Assembly (NCBI RefSeq): GCF_047123815.1
Contig: NZ_CP138920.1
Location: 1,178,001 to 1,242,000, forward strand
Source: Maricaulis sp017643475
GTDB lineage: Bacteria > Pseudomonadota > Alphaproteobacteria > Caulobacterales > Maricaulaceae
Reading direction: 5' to 3'
Length of the DNA stretch: 64,000 nt
Numbering within the stretch: position 1 is the stretch's first letter; each line of letters starts with the position of its first letter. The translations under genes were made by a program, and so were the position numbers. Shown here in pieces: positions 1 through 9,043 of this stretch. The notes below the pieces were generated by a model, which made no database searches, was not told the DNA's origin, and saw only the letters and a program-made list of their open reading frames with translations.

Positions 1-2381
1 GGGCCCGCCAGCAAGCGGATCGGCGTTTCCGTACGGATAGCCGCCTCACCCCAGACACCGGCAAGTGACAGGCGACCAGCAAGTCCTTCAGGCGTGAGCG
101 ACAATTCTCCGGGCAGATCCAGCACGAAATCCGTTCCCAGCTGACCGGACAGCTCGCTATTCAGCGTCATGGCCTGCAACGGTCCCGAGAGGGTGATTTC
201 CGCTGCGGACAGACTTCCGCCCGGGATCAGGCGAGCCGGGGTTTCAAGACGCGCTTCCATCTGCCCGGCAAACAGGTCCGCAGTCTGGCCGGTATAATCC
301 AGCGTGGCATCAAACCGACCGACGTCGCTGGCGACCAGCTGGATGGCTAGAGCCTCGCCCTGAAGCTCACCGCGCCCGGAAGCCGTGATCGCGCCCCAGC
401 GCCCGTCGGTCAGATTCAGCGCAGCGCCGCTGGCATTCAGGTCGGCCGTGCCGGAAAGCTCCAGCGCCTGATCGGACAATTGCCCACGCAGGCCCCATCG
501 CGCCAGCACAGCGCCTTCATCATCCAGCGACGACTGGATGACCAGTTCCGGCCCGGCTAACCGGGTCTCGCCAATCCGGATCTCGCTCGCAGCAAGACCG
601 GCGTCGAGACTGATCTGTCCCGCATCGCTCCCGGCTTCCAGGTTCAACGCAAGAACGCCTGAACCACCTATCGGGCCGGCCAGGTTCGCAAGGCCAGCGG
701 CTCCGGCCAGTGCCACTGACCAATCCCCGCTCGCACCGAGTTGGGCGGAGATGTCGAGGTCGACGGCCCGCCCGTTCAGCTCTCCATTGTCCAACCACCA
801 GACTTCAGCCTCTCGTCTAAGCTGCGCTCCGGCCGTCAATCCATCCAGAAAGCCTAAACTGGCCTCTGGCCAGACCACCTGGTCCGCGGCAATCTGAATG
901 GTGAACATCTCGGAGCTTTCACCGGTTATGTTTGCCGAGAGCGAACCGGAGAGGTCCTGATACAGCCGGCCTGCATCCGGCAATTCCAACAGCGCGGAAA
1001 ACCGGGTTTGCCCGTCTTCGTAGGCGCCATTCGCCGTGATCTGAGCAGCGTTTGTTTCCAACAGCAGACGATCCAGCCGATAGGTGTTTCCACTCGATTG
1101 CGCCTGCAGCTCGATCTGCAATTCATCACCAATCAGCCCCGCCAGAACAGGCTCGGCCAGCACCAGCCCCGACGCCGCCAGTCTGCTCTCCAAGCGAAAT
1201 TCACCGTCATCGCGCGAAAGCTCTACGGGCCCGGAAAGGTCAGAAATCACAGCCTGGGTGTGCTCCAGCCCGGACAGGGTCATCTCGCCCGTGAACTGCG
1301 CCCGCGGTCGACGTTCCACGCGGCCTTCAAAACCGGCACTGGCCAGTCTCAACTCAGGTGGAAGAAATTCCGCTGCCACCTCGCCGTCCACACGCGCCGA
1401 CAACCGCCACCCCTCGCCCTCACGCAGAGCACTAGCCTCCAGGCCGTCAGCGAGGAGCGTCGCACGCGTCAGGTCCAGCTCACCGAGCGTCCCGTCCGCG
1501 GTCAGCTGAACCAACTGCAGAGCCTCGCCCGTCGCAGCCCCCAGAATCGGCCATCGGGCGAGATTGATCGACGTGTCAGACGACCAGACAGTCTCCGTCC
1601 AGTCCAGTGCACCGGACGCCAGTCCGACTTCATCCGCCTCCACACTGAACGCACCACGCCCCGCCTCGAACTCTCCGGTAAGGTCGGCGCGGACACTGAC
1701 TGCGCGGCCGGGAAGCCGCATCATATGCGCTATCGGACTGCCGCCAGGCACGTCCATGCGAATTGTACCTTGCAGGCCAGCCGCGTCGCGGTGAAGCGCC
1801 AGCGCGATGTGGTCCTCACGATCGCTCAGCCCCTGCCCGGAAAAGTCGAGTGCCACAACGTCGCCATTGACCAGCCGGGCCTGGCCCCGCACCGCATAAC
1901 GGCCGCCCGGCCCGGCAACGCCGGGCGCGATCACCAGGTTTTCCAGCACCGCATTGCGCAGATCCAAATCCGGCAAACCACCGCTCGATGCACCCGCCGC
2001 CGCCTGCGAGGAGCGTTGCGGGCGCCGCAATACGCTGACATGAGCTGCCGTGATCTCCTCGATGATCAGCGGTCGAAACAGTGCACTCAGACTGTCCCAG
2101 TCACCACGTACATTCTCCAGGACCAGCCACTCACCGCCCACATCGCTGAGCGTCAGCCGGTCGATCTTGAACCGGGCGAGTACATTGCCACGAACGCCCT
2201 CGACCTCGAGTCGTCCCAGCTCACCCATCTCGCGGCCATCCAGCACCGCCCTCACAAGGGCGCGCCCTGGCACCTGGGTGAGCAGGCCGAGCGAGACGAG
2301 CCCTGCGAGCAGAACGCCACCCAGAGCCATTGCCCCCCGGCGTAGCCAGCGGTTTTTCGACAGATCTCGGATTGCCTGCAT
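1..2381 (-). CDS. tamB: Translocation and assembly module protein TamB (partial, C-terminus off window)
   Basis: About 793 N-terminal residues are visible; the frame stays open to the left edge, so the C-terminal DUF490 part is missing. The protein starts MQAIRDLSKNRW, followed by a single membrane anchor (about residues 17-36) and then a long beta-rich repetitive periplasmic stretch. TamB family proteins are inner-membrane-anchored, span the periplasm and work with TamA in outer-membrane protein or phospholipid delivery. The ATG overlaps the tamA stop by one base (TGATG), so translation is coupled. Identity rests on the tamA neighbour, the anchor and the low-complexity beta-rich composition. 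Genes of this family usually exceed 1000 codons, which fits the truncation by the window edge. Confidence 0.85.
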   Translation of the reverse strand, partial: MQAIRDLSKNRWLRRGAMALGGVLLAGLVSLGLLTQVPGRALVRAVLDGREMGELGRLEVEGVRGNVLARFKIDRLTLSDVGGEWLVLENVRGDWDSLSALFRPLIIEEITAAHVSVLRRPQRSSQAAAGASSGGLPDLDLRNAVLENLVIAPGVAGPGGRYAVRGQARLVNGDVVALDFSGQGLSDREDHIALALHRDAAGLQGTIRMDVPGGSPIAHMMRLPGRAVSVRADLTGEFEAGRGAFSVEADEVGLASGALDWTETVWSSDTSINLARWPILGAATGEALQLVQLTADGTLGELDLTRATLLADGLEASALREGEGWRLSARVDGEVAAEFLPPELRLASAGFEGRVERRPRAQFTGEMTLSGLEHTQAVISDLSGPVELSRDDGEFRLESRLAASGLVLAEPVLAGLIGDELQIELQAQSSGNTYRLDRLLLETNAAQITANGAYEDGQTRFSALLELPDAGRLYQDLSGSLSANITGESSEMFTIQIAADQVVWPEASLGFLDGLTAGAQLRREAEVWWLDNGELNGRAVDLDISAQLGASGDWSVALAGAAGLANLAGPIGGSGVLALNLEAGSDAGQISLDAGLAASEIRIGETRLAGPELVIQSSLDDEGAVLARWGLRGQLSDQALELSGTADLNASGAALNLTDGRWGAITASGRGELQGEALAIQLVASDVGRFDATLDYTGQTADLFAGQMEARLETPARLIPGGSLSAAEITLSGPLQAMTLNSELSGQLGTDFVLDLPGELSLTPEGLAGRLSLAGVWGEAAIRTETPIRLLAG

Positions 2382-4096
2382 CAGAAGGCCTGCCCGATGC
2401 TGATATAGAGGTGAACAGGCGTCTCGCCATCACGCCGGTCCAGTGGTGTCGCAAGGTCAATTCGCACGGGAGCAAAGTCCAGATAATAGCGCGCACCAAC
2501 GCCAAAGGCCGCACGCATGTCATCAACTGCCGGCAACAGATCATCACCCGATGTGCCGGCCTCAACGAAGACAACCCCGCCCCAGCGCGAGGTATCGCGC
2601 CAGCGCAGCTCCAGCCCAGCTTCGGCAACGGACAGCCCTCCTGATGGCAGGCCTTCAGCCGTCTGAGGTCCCAGCCCCTGATAGTCAAAACCGCGCACGG
2701 ATCCGCCGCCACCGGCATAGAAGCGCTGGTCTGCGGGGATATCATCGATCGGCGCCCCGACCAGCGAGCCGATACGACCGCGCGCGGCCACGACCCAGCT
2801 CTCGCTCGCCCGCCAATAGGCGCTGCCACTGGCTTCCAGGCGCACGTACTGGCCATTGGTATCGCCGAATGTTGCTGTCGGTACCATCTCGCCACGCGCC
2901 CGGTATCCGCGGGTCGGTTCGAGTGGATCATCGCGCGCATCCAGCGTGAGTACCAGCCCGGCCTGGACCGAGATGGCATCACTGACACCTTCAGGGTTTG
3001 TGACCCGGGAAAAGTCCAGCTCGGCACCAACCGCGTATTGCAGCTGCTCGCGCAGGGCCCGGCTCAGATTGAAACCGGCGGTCAGTTCCTGCTGGTCATA
3101 GGCATCGGTTTCTTCCGACTGCAGCCCTGCCGACAACAGCAATGTCCGCCCGTAGCGCCGCCAGTGCGGGAAACTCAGCGAGGCCTCGACCCCCTGGCTG
3201 AGGGTCTGGAGTTGCGCCTGGAAGGTGAACAACTGGTCTTCGCCCAGCAGATTGCGTCGGTTGAGTGAGGCGGTCGCGCCACCGCCATCACTGGTGGAAT
3301 AGCTCAGCGCGACCTCAGCCACATGGCGCGGCGCGTGTTCCAGGGTGATGCCAAGCTCACGCGGCCCCTCTCCATCCGGTTCACCGAGCGATAGCTGGAC
3401 AGCGGAGACACTCTGCAAGGAGAGCAGCCGGTTGCGATAGGTCCGCAACCCGTCAGCCGACACCGCCGCAGCATCCTCGAGCGGCGACAAGCCCAAAATG
3501 AAATCCGCATTCCAAGCCTCACTGTGCAGTCGAATTTCACCGAGGCGCGAATATATTCCCGGCAGGTAGCGCAAGACCACATCGACCTCTTGCCGCGCGT
3601 GGTCCACCGTGATTGCGCGTTCCCCCAGGCTCGCTTCCGGCCAACCCGACGCGCGAAGACGCTCCAGGGCAGCCAGCTCAACCGACAGCAAGAGGCCGGC
3701 ATCATAGGCCTCACCCGGCTCGAGGGTCAGCGCTTCGCGAACACGCTCCCGCGCTTGCACATCCGCCCCCACATCCACACTGATGGTTCCGTAAGTGAAA
3801 CGGTCGCCAGTCTCGATACGCAGAACCGGGTTCTGGGCCGCGCCGAGTGCCGGCACGACGGTCGCCGCGAAATACCCCTGTGCACGCAAATAGCGCCGCG
3901 CGCGCTCCGACGCTGTTCGGGCACGCTGCCAGGGCGCAGTGTCATCGGGCATGTCCAGGGAAATCGCCCGTTCGAGACCGGCTGACAGCTCCGGGTCATC
4001 GACACAGCAGAACTGTGCTAACTCTTGCGCAGTGGCTTGCGATGAACACAGTCCTGCCAGCAAACAGGCAAGTGGGATGAAAATCAGACGTCGCAA
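2381..4096 (-). CDS. tamA: Outer membrane assembly factor TamA (BamA/Omp85 family)
   Basis: 571 residues with a cleavable signal peptide ending at SSQATAQ (about residue 24). Residues about 40-250 resemble POTRA domains, and about 260-571 form the 16-strand Omp85 barrel. The barrel carries the family motif GGGGSVRGFDYQGLGP, which contains the VRGF/Y tetrad of BamA-type proteins, and it ends in an aromatic residue (IGQAF), the usual outer-membrane barrel signature. TamA sits in the outer membrane and partners with TamB, encoded immediately downstream with a one-base overlap. The order tamA-tamB is the standard alphaproteobacterial operon. Confidence 0.92.
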   Translation of the reverse strand: MRRLIFIPLACLLAGLCSSQATAQELAQFCCVDDPELSAGLERAISLDMPDDTAPWQRARTASERARRYLRAQGYFAATVVPALGAAQNPVLRIETGDRFTYGTISVDVGADVQARERVREALTLEPGEAYDAGLLLSVELAALERLRASGWPEASLGERAITVDHARQEVDVVLRYLPGIYSRLGEIRLHSEAWNADFILGLSPLEDAAAVSADGLRTYRNRLLSLQSVSAVQLSLGEPDGEGPRELGITLEHAPRHVAEVALSYSTSDGGGATASLNRRNLLGEDQLFTFQAQLQTLSQGVEASLSFPHWRRYGRTLLLSAGLQSEETDAYDQQELTAGFNLSRALREQLQYAVGAELDFSRVTNPEGVSDAISVQAGLVLTLDARDDPLEPTRGYRARGEMVPTATFGDTNGQYVRLEASGSAYWRASESWVVAARGRIGSLVGAPIDDIPADQRFYAGGGGSVRGFDYQGLGPQTAEGLPSGGLSVAEAGLELRWRDTSRWGGVVFVEAGTSGDDLLPAVDDMRAAFGVGARYYLDFAPVRIDLATPLDRRDGETPVHLYISIGQAF

Positions 4097-4246
4097 CCGG
4101 GTCTAGCCTCAACGAGCCAATTCAGGCTCTTCCAGGCGCCGTATACGCCGCAGATTGCGCCGGAATCATGACGCTCCGAGCATATCGCGGCTTTCCCGCT
4201 GCACGAGTGCTATTTTCTGCGGATCCAGCGAGGCCGTCCGCGCAGC

Positions 4247-4807
4247 CTATTCTGCGGTCCCGACCCGGTTGATGAAAATCGGACCGAAGTGGATGGTCTG
4301 GCGACCGTAGCCCATATTGGCGCCGAACACGACATCATCTGCAGCAAAATCCGCGGTCGCCGTTCCGCGGACCGTGTAATACTGCCCTTCTTCGGTCGGC
4401 CGGATGTTTTCGCTGAAGATGTTGTCATAGGGTTCACTGGTACGCACCAGCTGGAGATCGATATTACCGGTGTCCATGCCCCGGATCGGCGTCTCGGCCC
4501 GGACCCAGACACGCAACTCCACGATATCGCCGGCATTGATGTCGCGCACCAGCGGCACTGTCACACGTGAACGCCAGACTTCTTCGAGGCGGCGACGCAT
4601 CCGGACTTCAAGAGCAGCGCCCCCAGGAGCCGTCTCGGACGCAACGATGCTGCGACGAATGCTTCCACCTTCAACGTCCCAGCGCACCGACATCGTGTCG
4701 TTCAATGCCTGCATGGCTGACGCCTCGGAGCTCGTGGTTACACTCAACCCCGCTCCAACAAGCAGCGCGATGAGTGCGGCAAACAATCCCATACGAAGTT
4801 TCAACAC
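4247..4807 (-). CDS. Secreted carbohydrate-binding-module-like protein
   Basis: 186 residues if the GTG at 4807 is used; a good GGAGG lies 8 bases upstream of it. A longer reading frame exists, but it would run through a palindromic operator-like site at 4836-4851, so the shorter start is preferred. The N-terminus is a signal peptide (hydrophobic segment LFAALIALLVGAG, cut near SEASA). The mature part is a single beta-rich domain with patterns such as VELRVWVRAE and QYYTVRGTATADF, typical of CBM4/9-like galactose-binding jelly rolls that bind glycans. No catalytic domain is present. I infer a periplasmic or extracellular sugar-binding role, supported by the sugar-regulator-type palindrome; the exact ligand is unknown. 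Confidence 0.6.
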   Translation of the reverse strand: MLKLRMGLFAALIALLVGAGLSVTTSSEASAMQALNDTMSVRWDVEGGSIRRSIVASETAPGGAALEVRMRRRLEEVWRSRVTVPLVRDINAGDIVELRVWVRAETPIRGMDTGNIDLQLVRTSEPYDNIFSENIRPTEEGQYYTVRGTATADFAADDVVFGANMGYGRQTIHFGPIFINRVGTAE

Positions 4808-4835
4808 GATCACTTCCTCCCCGGCAAAGACCATT

Positions 4836-4851
4836 ATGATAACGTTATCAT
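4836..4851. promoter_or_regulatory. Perfect 16-bp palindrome, LacI-family-like operator
   Basis: ATGATAACGTTATCAT is a perfect palindrome centred on CG, about 30-45 bases upstream of the start of the carbohydrate-binding-like gene. An even palindrome with a central CG and TGATAAC arms is the typical form of LacI/GalR-family operators in proteobacteria. No LacI-type gene is in the window, so the regulator would act from elsewhere. Confidence 0.6.
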
Positions 4852-5007
4852 TCCGCCCGAACACCAAGTCGATGTCAATCATGCTTATTGGAATATCAGG
4901 CGCATGAATAATTTAGAGCGAATTCGTCATGCGACGAACATCAGGTCCCGGAACCGTTTTTCGCAGCCTTTGGATCGTATGAATCAAACAACGCATTTCC
5001 CAGCTCA

Positions 5008-5039
5008 ACCGCCCGCCTGCTTGATCAGGCTTGGGCGGT
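5008..5039 (-). terminator. Hairpin downstream of the 4-TM membrane protein
   Basis: Arms ACCGCCC and GGGCGGT enclose a second nested stem GCCTG/CAGGC. It lies about 20 bases past the stop of the minus-strand membrane protein gene. There is no clear T-tract, so it is only a probable terminator. Confidence 0.4.
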
Positions 5040-5059
5040 AAATCTGTGCCGGCTTAACG

Positions 5060-5506
5060 CTAGGCGTCAGACAAGGCATCGACTGGCTGAGAGTTGAACA
5101 CCATCTTCAGAACCAGGGCGAACAGTGCAAACACCACGGCATCGCTTACGCCTTCCAAAAGCAGGAACAGACCCGGATTTTCCAGCGGAACACGGCCGAT
5201 ATAGCCCAGGTTGGCAGAAACCCAGTAGATCACCGCGAACATCACGGCGATGCGAAGCGTGGAGACCTGGCCGGCGACGGCGCGGATATGCCCATACAGC
5301 ATGGCGAAAAAGGCCCCGATAAGAAAATAGGTCCCAAGCCCCGCCACCAACAGGAAACGCGATGGCTCGGTAAAACCGAAAAACCCCTCTTCGAGATAAA
5401 CATCGCCCCAGAGCATCCGCCGCCAGACGATCAGCACCGCCGCCATCAAGACCATGAACACCAGACCTGCAATGACAGACCCTTTGAAAACCTCTTGCTT
5501 GCTCAT
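5060..5506 (-). CDS. Small integral membrane protein, MarR-linked
   Basis: 148 residues from the ATG (MSKQEVFKG), which has GAGGTG about 7 bases upstream. A slightly longer GTG start has no such spacing. Four hydrophobic segments are visible: about residues 8-28, 47-68, 80-102 and 112-136, predicting a four-helix inner-membrane protein with short loops. I do not recognise a named family with certainty. It is divergent from a MarR-type regulator gene, and the 85-bp intergenic space holds a long inverted repeat, so the regulator very probably controls this gene. The function is unknown; a transport or stress role is only a guess from MarR context. Confidence 0.7.
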   Translation of the reverse strand: MSKQEVFKGSVIAGLVFMVLMAAVLIVWRRMLWGDVYLEEGFFGFTEPSRFLLVAGLGTYFLIGAFFAMLYGHIRAVAGQVSTLRIAVMFAVIYWVSANLGYIGRVPLENPGLFLLLEGVSDAVVFALFALVLKMVFNSQPVDALSDA

Positions 5507-5521
5507 TTTCACCACCTCAAT

Positions 5522-5572
5522 TTAGTTGCGCTGCGCAGCTATCTCGCACAACTATTTGCGCAGCGCAACTAA
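5522..5572. promoter_or_regulatory. MarR operator: 16-bp perfect inverted repeat
   Basis: Arm 5522-5537 (TTAGTTGCGCTGCGCA) is the exact reverse complement of 5557-5572. The right arm also contains TTGCGCAGCGCAA, itself a perfect odd palindrome of the size a MarR dimer binds; the left arm has the same palindrome with one mismatch. So there are two adjacent dimer sites about 35 bp centre to centre, between the divergent membrane-protein and MarR genes. Confidence 0.75.
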
Positions 5573-5591
5573 TTTCTGTTAGGATGCAGAA

Positions 5592-6020
5592 ATGGAACAA
5601 CAAAAGCTCACAGACGTCGTCTTCAAACTGTCCATCGATCTCGGTACGCAACTCGAAGGCAGCCCGGAGCTGGACGGGTTGGATATCCCGCTCATCAACA
5701 TGAGAATCTTACGCTTCCTGTACGAGGAGGAGACGGCAACGCCACTGGCGGTCGCCGGCACCATCAATCGCGACCGTGGCCATGTTACACGCCTGTTGCA
5801 GGAACTCTCCGCTAACGGGTTGATTGCCCTGAAACCCAATCCTCAGGACGGACGCAGCAAGCTGGCTATGCTGACCGCGAAGGCCAGGACCATATTCTCC
5901 CGCGTCCATGCGGCTGAAGCGCGCCTCTATGACCGGGCAACGCAGGACGTTGACAAGCAAGAGCTCATCACGTTTTTCAAGGTCGCCCAAAAAATCTCGT
6001 CGAACCTGTCAGGCGGCTGA
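5592..6020 (+). CDS. MarR-family transcriptional regulator
   Basis: 142 residues, normal for MarR. The winged helix spans about residues 35-105: helix-turn-helix around ATPLAVAGTINRDRGHVTRL, then the wing with NPQDGRSKLAMLT (the conserved D-x-R-S/R of MarR wings). MarR proteins bind palindromic DNA as dimers and are usually repressors released by small ligands or oxidation; no cysteine suggests redox sensing here. The gene is divergent from a small membrane protein gene, and the inverted repeat between them is the probable operator, which predicts autoregulation too. Confidence 0.85.
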   Translation: MEQQKLTDVVFKLSIDLGTQLEGSPELDGLDIPLINMRILRFLYEEETATPLAVAGTINRDRGHVTRLLQELSANGLIALKPNPQDGRSKLAMLTAKARTIFSRVHAAEARLYDRATQDVDKQELITFFKVAQKISSNLSGG

Positions 6021-6079
6021 CACGCGCGAACACCCGCAATTATGCGGTCAATCGTTTGGCATTATTGAAGCGGAAAAAA

Positions 6080-6156
6080 TGGCGCACCGGGGAGGATTCG
6101 AACCCCCGACCCCCAGATTCGTAGTCTGGTGCTCTATCCAGCTGAGCTACCGGTGC
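6080..6156 (-). tRNA. tRNA-Arg (anticodon ACG)
   Basis: On the minus strand the acceptor GCACCGG pairs with CCGGTGC, followed by discriminator G and an encoded CCA. The D-loop has AGCTCAGCTGGATAGAGC, the anticodon arm CCAGA-CTACGAA-TCTGG gives anticodon ACG, and the T-arm carries GGTTCGAATCC. Six T residues lie just past the CCA. ACG is the inosine-modified arginine tRNA that reads CGU/CGC/CGA. Confidence 0.96.
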
Positions 6157-6194
6157 AGGCCGTGTCTTCAGGGCAAGTCCCCGAAGAGGCGCGG

Positions 6195-6223
6195 AACCTA
6201 GCTTCGGGCCCTGGACTTGGCAA
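6195..6223 (-). promoter_or_regulatory. Possible sigma70-type promoter of tRNA-Arg
   Basis: On the minus strand, TTGCCA (6223-6218), a 17-bp spacer and TAGGTT (6200-6195) lie about 40 bases upstream of the mature tRNA 5' end. The elements are imperfect but spacing is ideal. Confidence 0.4.
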
Positions 6224-6278
6224 GGGGGCTTTCGCGCAAAAAACAGTGCAAGTGCAGCCCGGGTGCAGTTACGGGTGT

Positions 6279-7262
6279 TCAGGCCTTGCTGGCCTCGAAG
6301 ACACCGCGGGCAATGGCGCGTGCCAGGCAGTCCGCAGCCAGGCTTCCGAGGCGCGCCAGCGTGAGCTCGGCAGCATCGCCCAGGGGCTTGCGGCCGGTGC
6401 ACAGGGCAAACACGACATCACCGTCAAACGGGGTGTGAACGGGGCGGATGGCGCGGGCGAAACCGTCCTGGGCCATGATGGCAAGACGCTGGGCCTGGGC
6501 CGGGGCCAGAGCGGCATCCGTCGCGATGCAAGCAATCGTGGTGTTCTCACGGGCCCCCGGATTGAGCTTGGCATCCCCCCAGTCTTCCGGCTCTGCAGAC
6601 CAGCCGGCCGGCGGACGCTGACCACCGAACTCGCCCTCCATCTCCCAGGGCCAGGCCCAGAACACGTCTGTGCCGGGCATCATCACCGAGCCAAAGGAAT
6701 TGACGCCAACGATCGCACCCAAGGTGAAACCGTCCCGGCTGGTGATGCTGGCGGATCCGATCCCGCCCTGGCGAGATCCTGCCATAGCGCCATAACCGGC
6801 TCCGAAACGACCGACCGATACCTCCGTGGAGACATTGGCGAGGGCTTGCTTGCCCAGATCACGATAGGGCGGTTCCTCGCCCCAGTCCTTGTCACCGCCA
6901 TTGGCGAGATCATAGAGAATCGCGCCGGGCACGACGGGAGATTTGGGCACGCCTGGACGCTCGACAAGCCCGAACCCCTGCCCCCGCGCACCAAGCACCG
7001 CTGCGACACCATCCACCGCCGCCAGGCCATAGGACGAACCGCCGGAAAGCACGACCGCATCAACGGCATCCACCAGGGTGTGCGCAGCCAGCGCGTCAGT
7101 CTCGCGCGTGCCCGGGCCACCACCGCGAACATCCACCGCACACACGGCGCGTTCATCGGGCAGGATGACCGTGACACCGGTGCGTGACCGTTCATCCTCG
7201 CTTTGACCGACCTTTATCCCCGGCACGTCGGTGATGGTGTTGTTTTTCACTGGCAATGCCAT
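6279..7262 (-). CDS. P1-family peptidase (DmpA/L-aminopeptidase-type)
   Basis: 327 residues starting MALPVKNNTITDVPG with AGAGG upstream; a longer in-frame extension has no family similarity. The N-terminus matches the family opening (NxxTDVxGIKVGQ), followed by GVTVILP, a glycine-rich VDVRGGGPGTRE segment, and LSGGSSYGLAAVDGV. P1 peptidases are N-terminal-nucleophile enzymes that cleave themselves before a Ser or Thr in the C-terminal half. The segment NPGARENTTIACIATDA fits that region. They release N-terminal residues from peptides or D-amino acid amides. The gene is divergent from a gamma-glutamyltransferase gene, which hints at shared peptide scavenging, though the proteins act in different compartments. 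Confidence 0.85.
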   Translation of the reverse strand: MALPVKNNTITDVPGIKVGQSEDERSRTGVTVILPDERAVCAVDVRGGGPGTRETDALAAHTLVDAVDAVVLSGGSSYGLAAVDGVAAVLGARGQGFGLVERPGVPKSPVVPGAILYDLANGGDKDWGEEPPYRDLGKQALANVSTEVSVGRFGAGYGAMAGSRQGGIGSASITSRDGFTLGAIVGVNSFGSVMMPGTDVFWAWPWEMEGEFGGQRPPAGWSAEPEDWGDAKLNPGARENTTIACIATDAALAPAQAQRLAIMAQDGFARAIRPVHTPFDGDVVFALCTGRKPLGDAAELTLARLGSLAADCLARAIARGVFEASKA

Positions 7263-7324
7263 CAAAGGCCTCTTAACTGTTGGACACCGGCTCCGGACGG
7301 GTCGGCGAGTAGAGGACAAATTCC

Positions 7325-9043
7325 ATGAAGCGCTTTTTGCTGTCCACCGCGATTTTCTCCCTGGCCGGATTTCTGGCCGCCTGTGGATCAAGCGAGACCC
7401 CGCAGGAAGAAGCCGCGTTGAGCGGTCCCGCCATGGTATCTGCAGCCAACCCACATGCGGTTGAAGCGGGCCTGGAAGCCCTGCGCGCGGGTGGTGATGC
7501 CATTGACGCCGCGATCGCCGTGCAGACCGTGCTGGGCCTGGTCGAGCCACAGAGCTCCGGCCTGGGTGGTGGCGCCTTCATCCTGTATTTCGACGCCGAG
7601 AGCGGCGATGTCACCGTCTATGACGGCCGCGAGATGGCGCCGGCCTCTGCGGGTCCGGACCTTTTCCTGGACGAAAACGGCCAGCCGCTGGGCTTTTTCC
7701 AGGCTGTGTTCTCGGGCCGGTCAATCGGTTCGCCGGGCGCGATCCCGGCCCTGGCAAGGGCGCACGAGGATCATGGCGCCCTGGACTGGGCGGACGGCTT
7801 CACACACGCGGAACGCCTGGCCCGTGAAGGCTTTGAAGTCTCGCCGCGCCTCAACTCCCTGATCGGTCGTTACGGCCAGCGCACGCCACTGGACGAATGG
7901 CCGGCCACCCGCGCCTATTTCTACACCGAGGCGGGTGAGCCGCTGCCAGTGGGTCACCTGCTGCAGAACCCGGACTATGCGGCGACGGTTCGCGCCCTCG
8001 CAGAGAACCCGCGCGCCCTGCACGAAGGGCCGATCGCCGAGGCGATTGTTGACGCCGTGCGAGCGGAGCCGCTGCCCGGAGACCTGACCCTGGCCGATCT
8101 GGCGGCCTATGAGCCGGTCGTGCGCAGCCCGATCTGTCGTCCCTATCGCCAGTACACCATCTGTGGCGCGCCGCCGCCGGCATCGGGCGGTGTGACCGTC
8201 AACGAGATCATGGGCCTGCTGGAAGGATATGACATGTCCGCCACCGGGCCGGACACGCTGGAAGGCTGGCGCCGTTTCATCGAGGCCAGTCGCCTCGCCT
8301 ATGCTGATCGCGATGCCTATGTCGCCGACGCGGACTTTGTCACCGTGCCGGTCGAGGGTCTGCTGGCGGATGATTACATCACCGCCCGCGCCGCGCTGAT
8401 GGATCGCGAAACGGCCATCGAGACATCGACGCCGGGCATTCCGGCCGGCATTGAGGCGCCCGGAGCCGACGCGACGCCTGACGCGCCGGGAACGAGCCAT
8501 TTTGTCGTTGTCGACAGTGACGGCGATGTCGTCTCGATGACCACCACGGTTGAAGGCGGGTTTGGCAGCCATCGCATGGCCGGCGGCTTCCTGCTCAACA
8601 ACCAGCTGACCGATTTCTCGCGAACGCCGGTGGACGCCGAAGGCCGGCTGATCCCAAACGCACCGGACGGCGGCAAGCGCCCGCGCTCTTCCATGTCCCC
8701 CACCATCGTCTTCGATGAAAACGGGGAGTTCGTCCTGGCCACTGGTTCGCCCGGTGGCTCCTCCATTATCGCCTATACGGCCAAGACGCTTGTGGCGATG
8801 CTCGACTGGGGCCTGACCCCGCAGGAAGCGATTGAACTGCCCAATATCGTTGCGCGCGGAGATGTCGTGCGGATCGAGAACGGCATGGATATCGAAATCC
8901 TCGCGGGCCTGCAGGATCTCGGCTTCGAGCTGGACGCCAATCGTGGCGAGAATTCCGGCATCCATATCGTGCGGCGCCTGGAAGACGGCACGCTGATCGG
9001 TGGCGCAGACCCGCGCCGTGAAGGTGTTGTGGGGGAGCCCTAG
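7325..9043 (+). CDS. ggt: Gamma-glutamyltransferase, predicted lipoprotein
   Basis: 572 residues. The signal peptide ends in lipobox LAAC (Cys about residue 20), so it is probably lipid-anchored in the periplasm. GGT moves gamma-glutamyl groups from glutathione to water or amino acids. It is made as a proenzyme cut before a catalytic threonine; here that is Thr390 in PGTSHFVVVD, the classic site. The large-subunit pattern NPHAVEAGLEALRAGGDAID and the late KRPRSSMSPTIVF and TGSPGGSSII motifs match the family. Its stop overlaps that of the convergent kinase by a shared CTAG. RBS AGAGGA lies about 8 bases before the ATG. Confidence 0.93.
   Translation: MKRFLLSTAIFSLAGFLAACGSSETPQEEAALSGPAMVSAANPHAVEAGLEALRAGGDAIDAAIAVQTVLGLVEPQSSGLGGGAFILYFDAESGDVTVYDGREMAPASAGPDLFLDENGQPLGFFQAVFSGRSIGSPGAIPALARAHEDHGALDWADGFTHAERLAREGFEVSPRLNSLIGRYGQRTPLDEWPATRAYFYTEAGEPLPVGHLLQNPDYAATVRALAENPRALHEGPIAEAIVDAVRAEPLPGDLTLADLAAYEPVVRSPICRPYRQYTICGAPPPASGGVTVNEIMGLLEGYDMSATGPDTLEGWRRFIEASRLAYADRDAYVADADFVTVPVEGLLADDYITARAALMDRETAIETSTPGIPAGIEAPGADATPDAPGTSHFVVVDSDGDVVSMTTTVEGGFGSHRMAGGFLLNNQLTDFSRTPVDAEGRLIPNAPDGGKRPRSSMSPTIVFDENGEFVLATGSPGGSSIIAYTAKTLVAMLDWGLTPQEAIELPNIVARGDVVRIENGMDIEILAGLQDLGFELDANRGENSGIHIVRRLEDGTLIGGADPRREGVVGEP

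Noticed and set aside
1008..2345. A 445-codon open frame opposite tamB
   Set aside because: Low-complexity Arg/Gln-rich translation opposite the real tamB reading frame.
6040..6402. Open frames over the tRNA-Arg gene
   Set aside because: The tRNA is unmistakable, and the frames have no other support.
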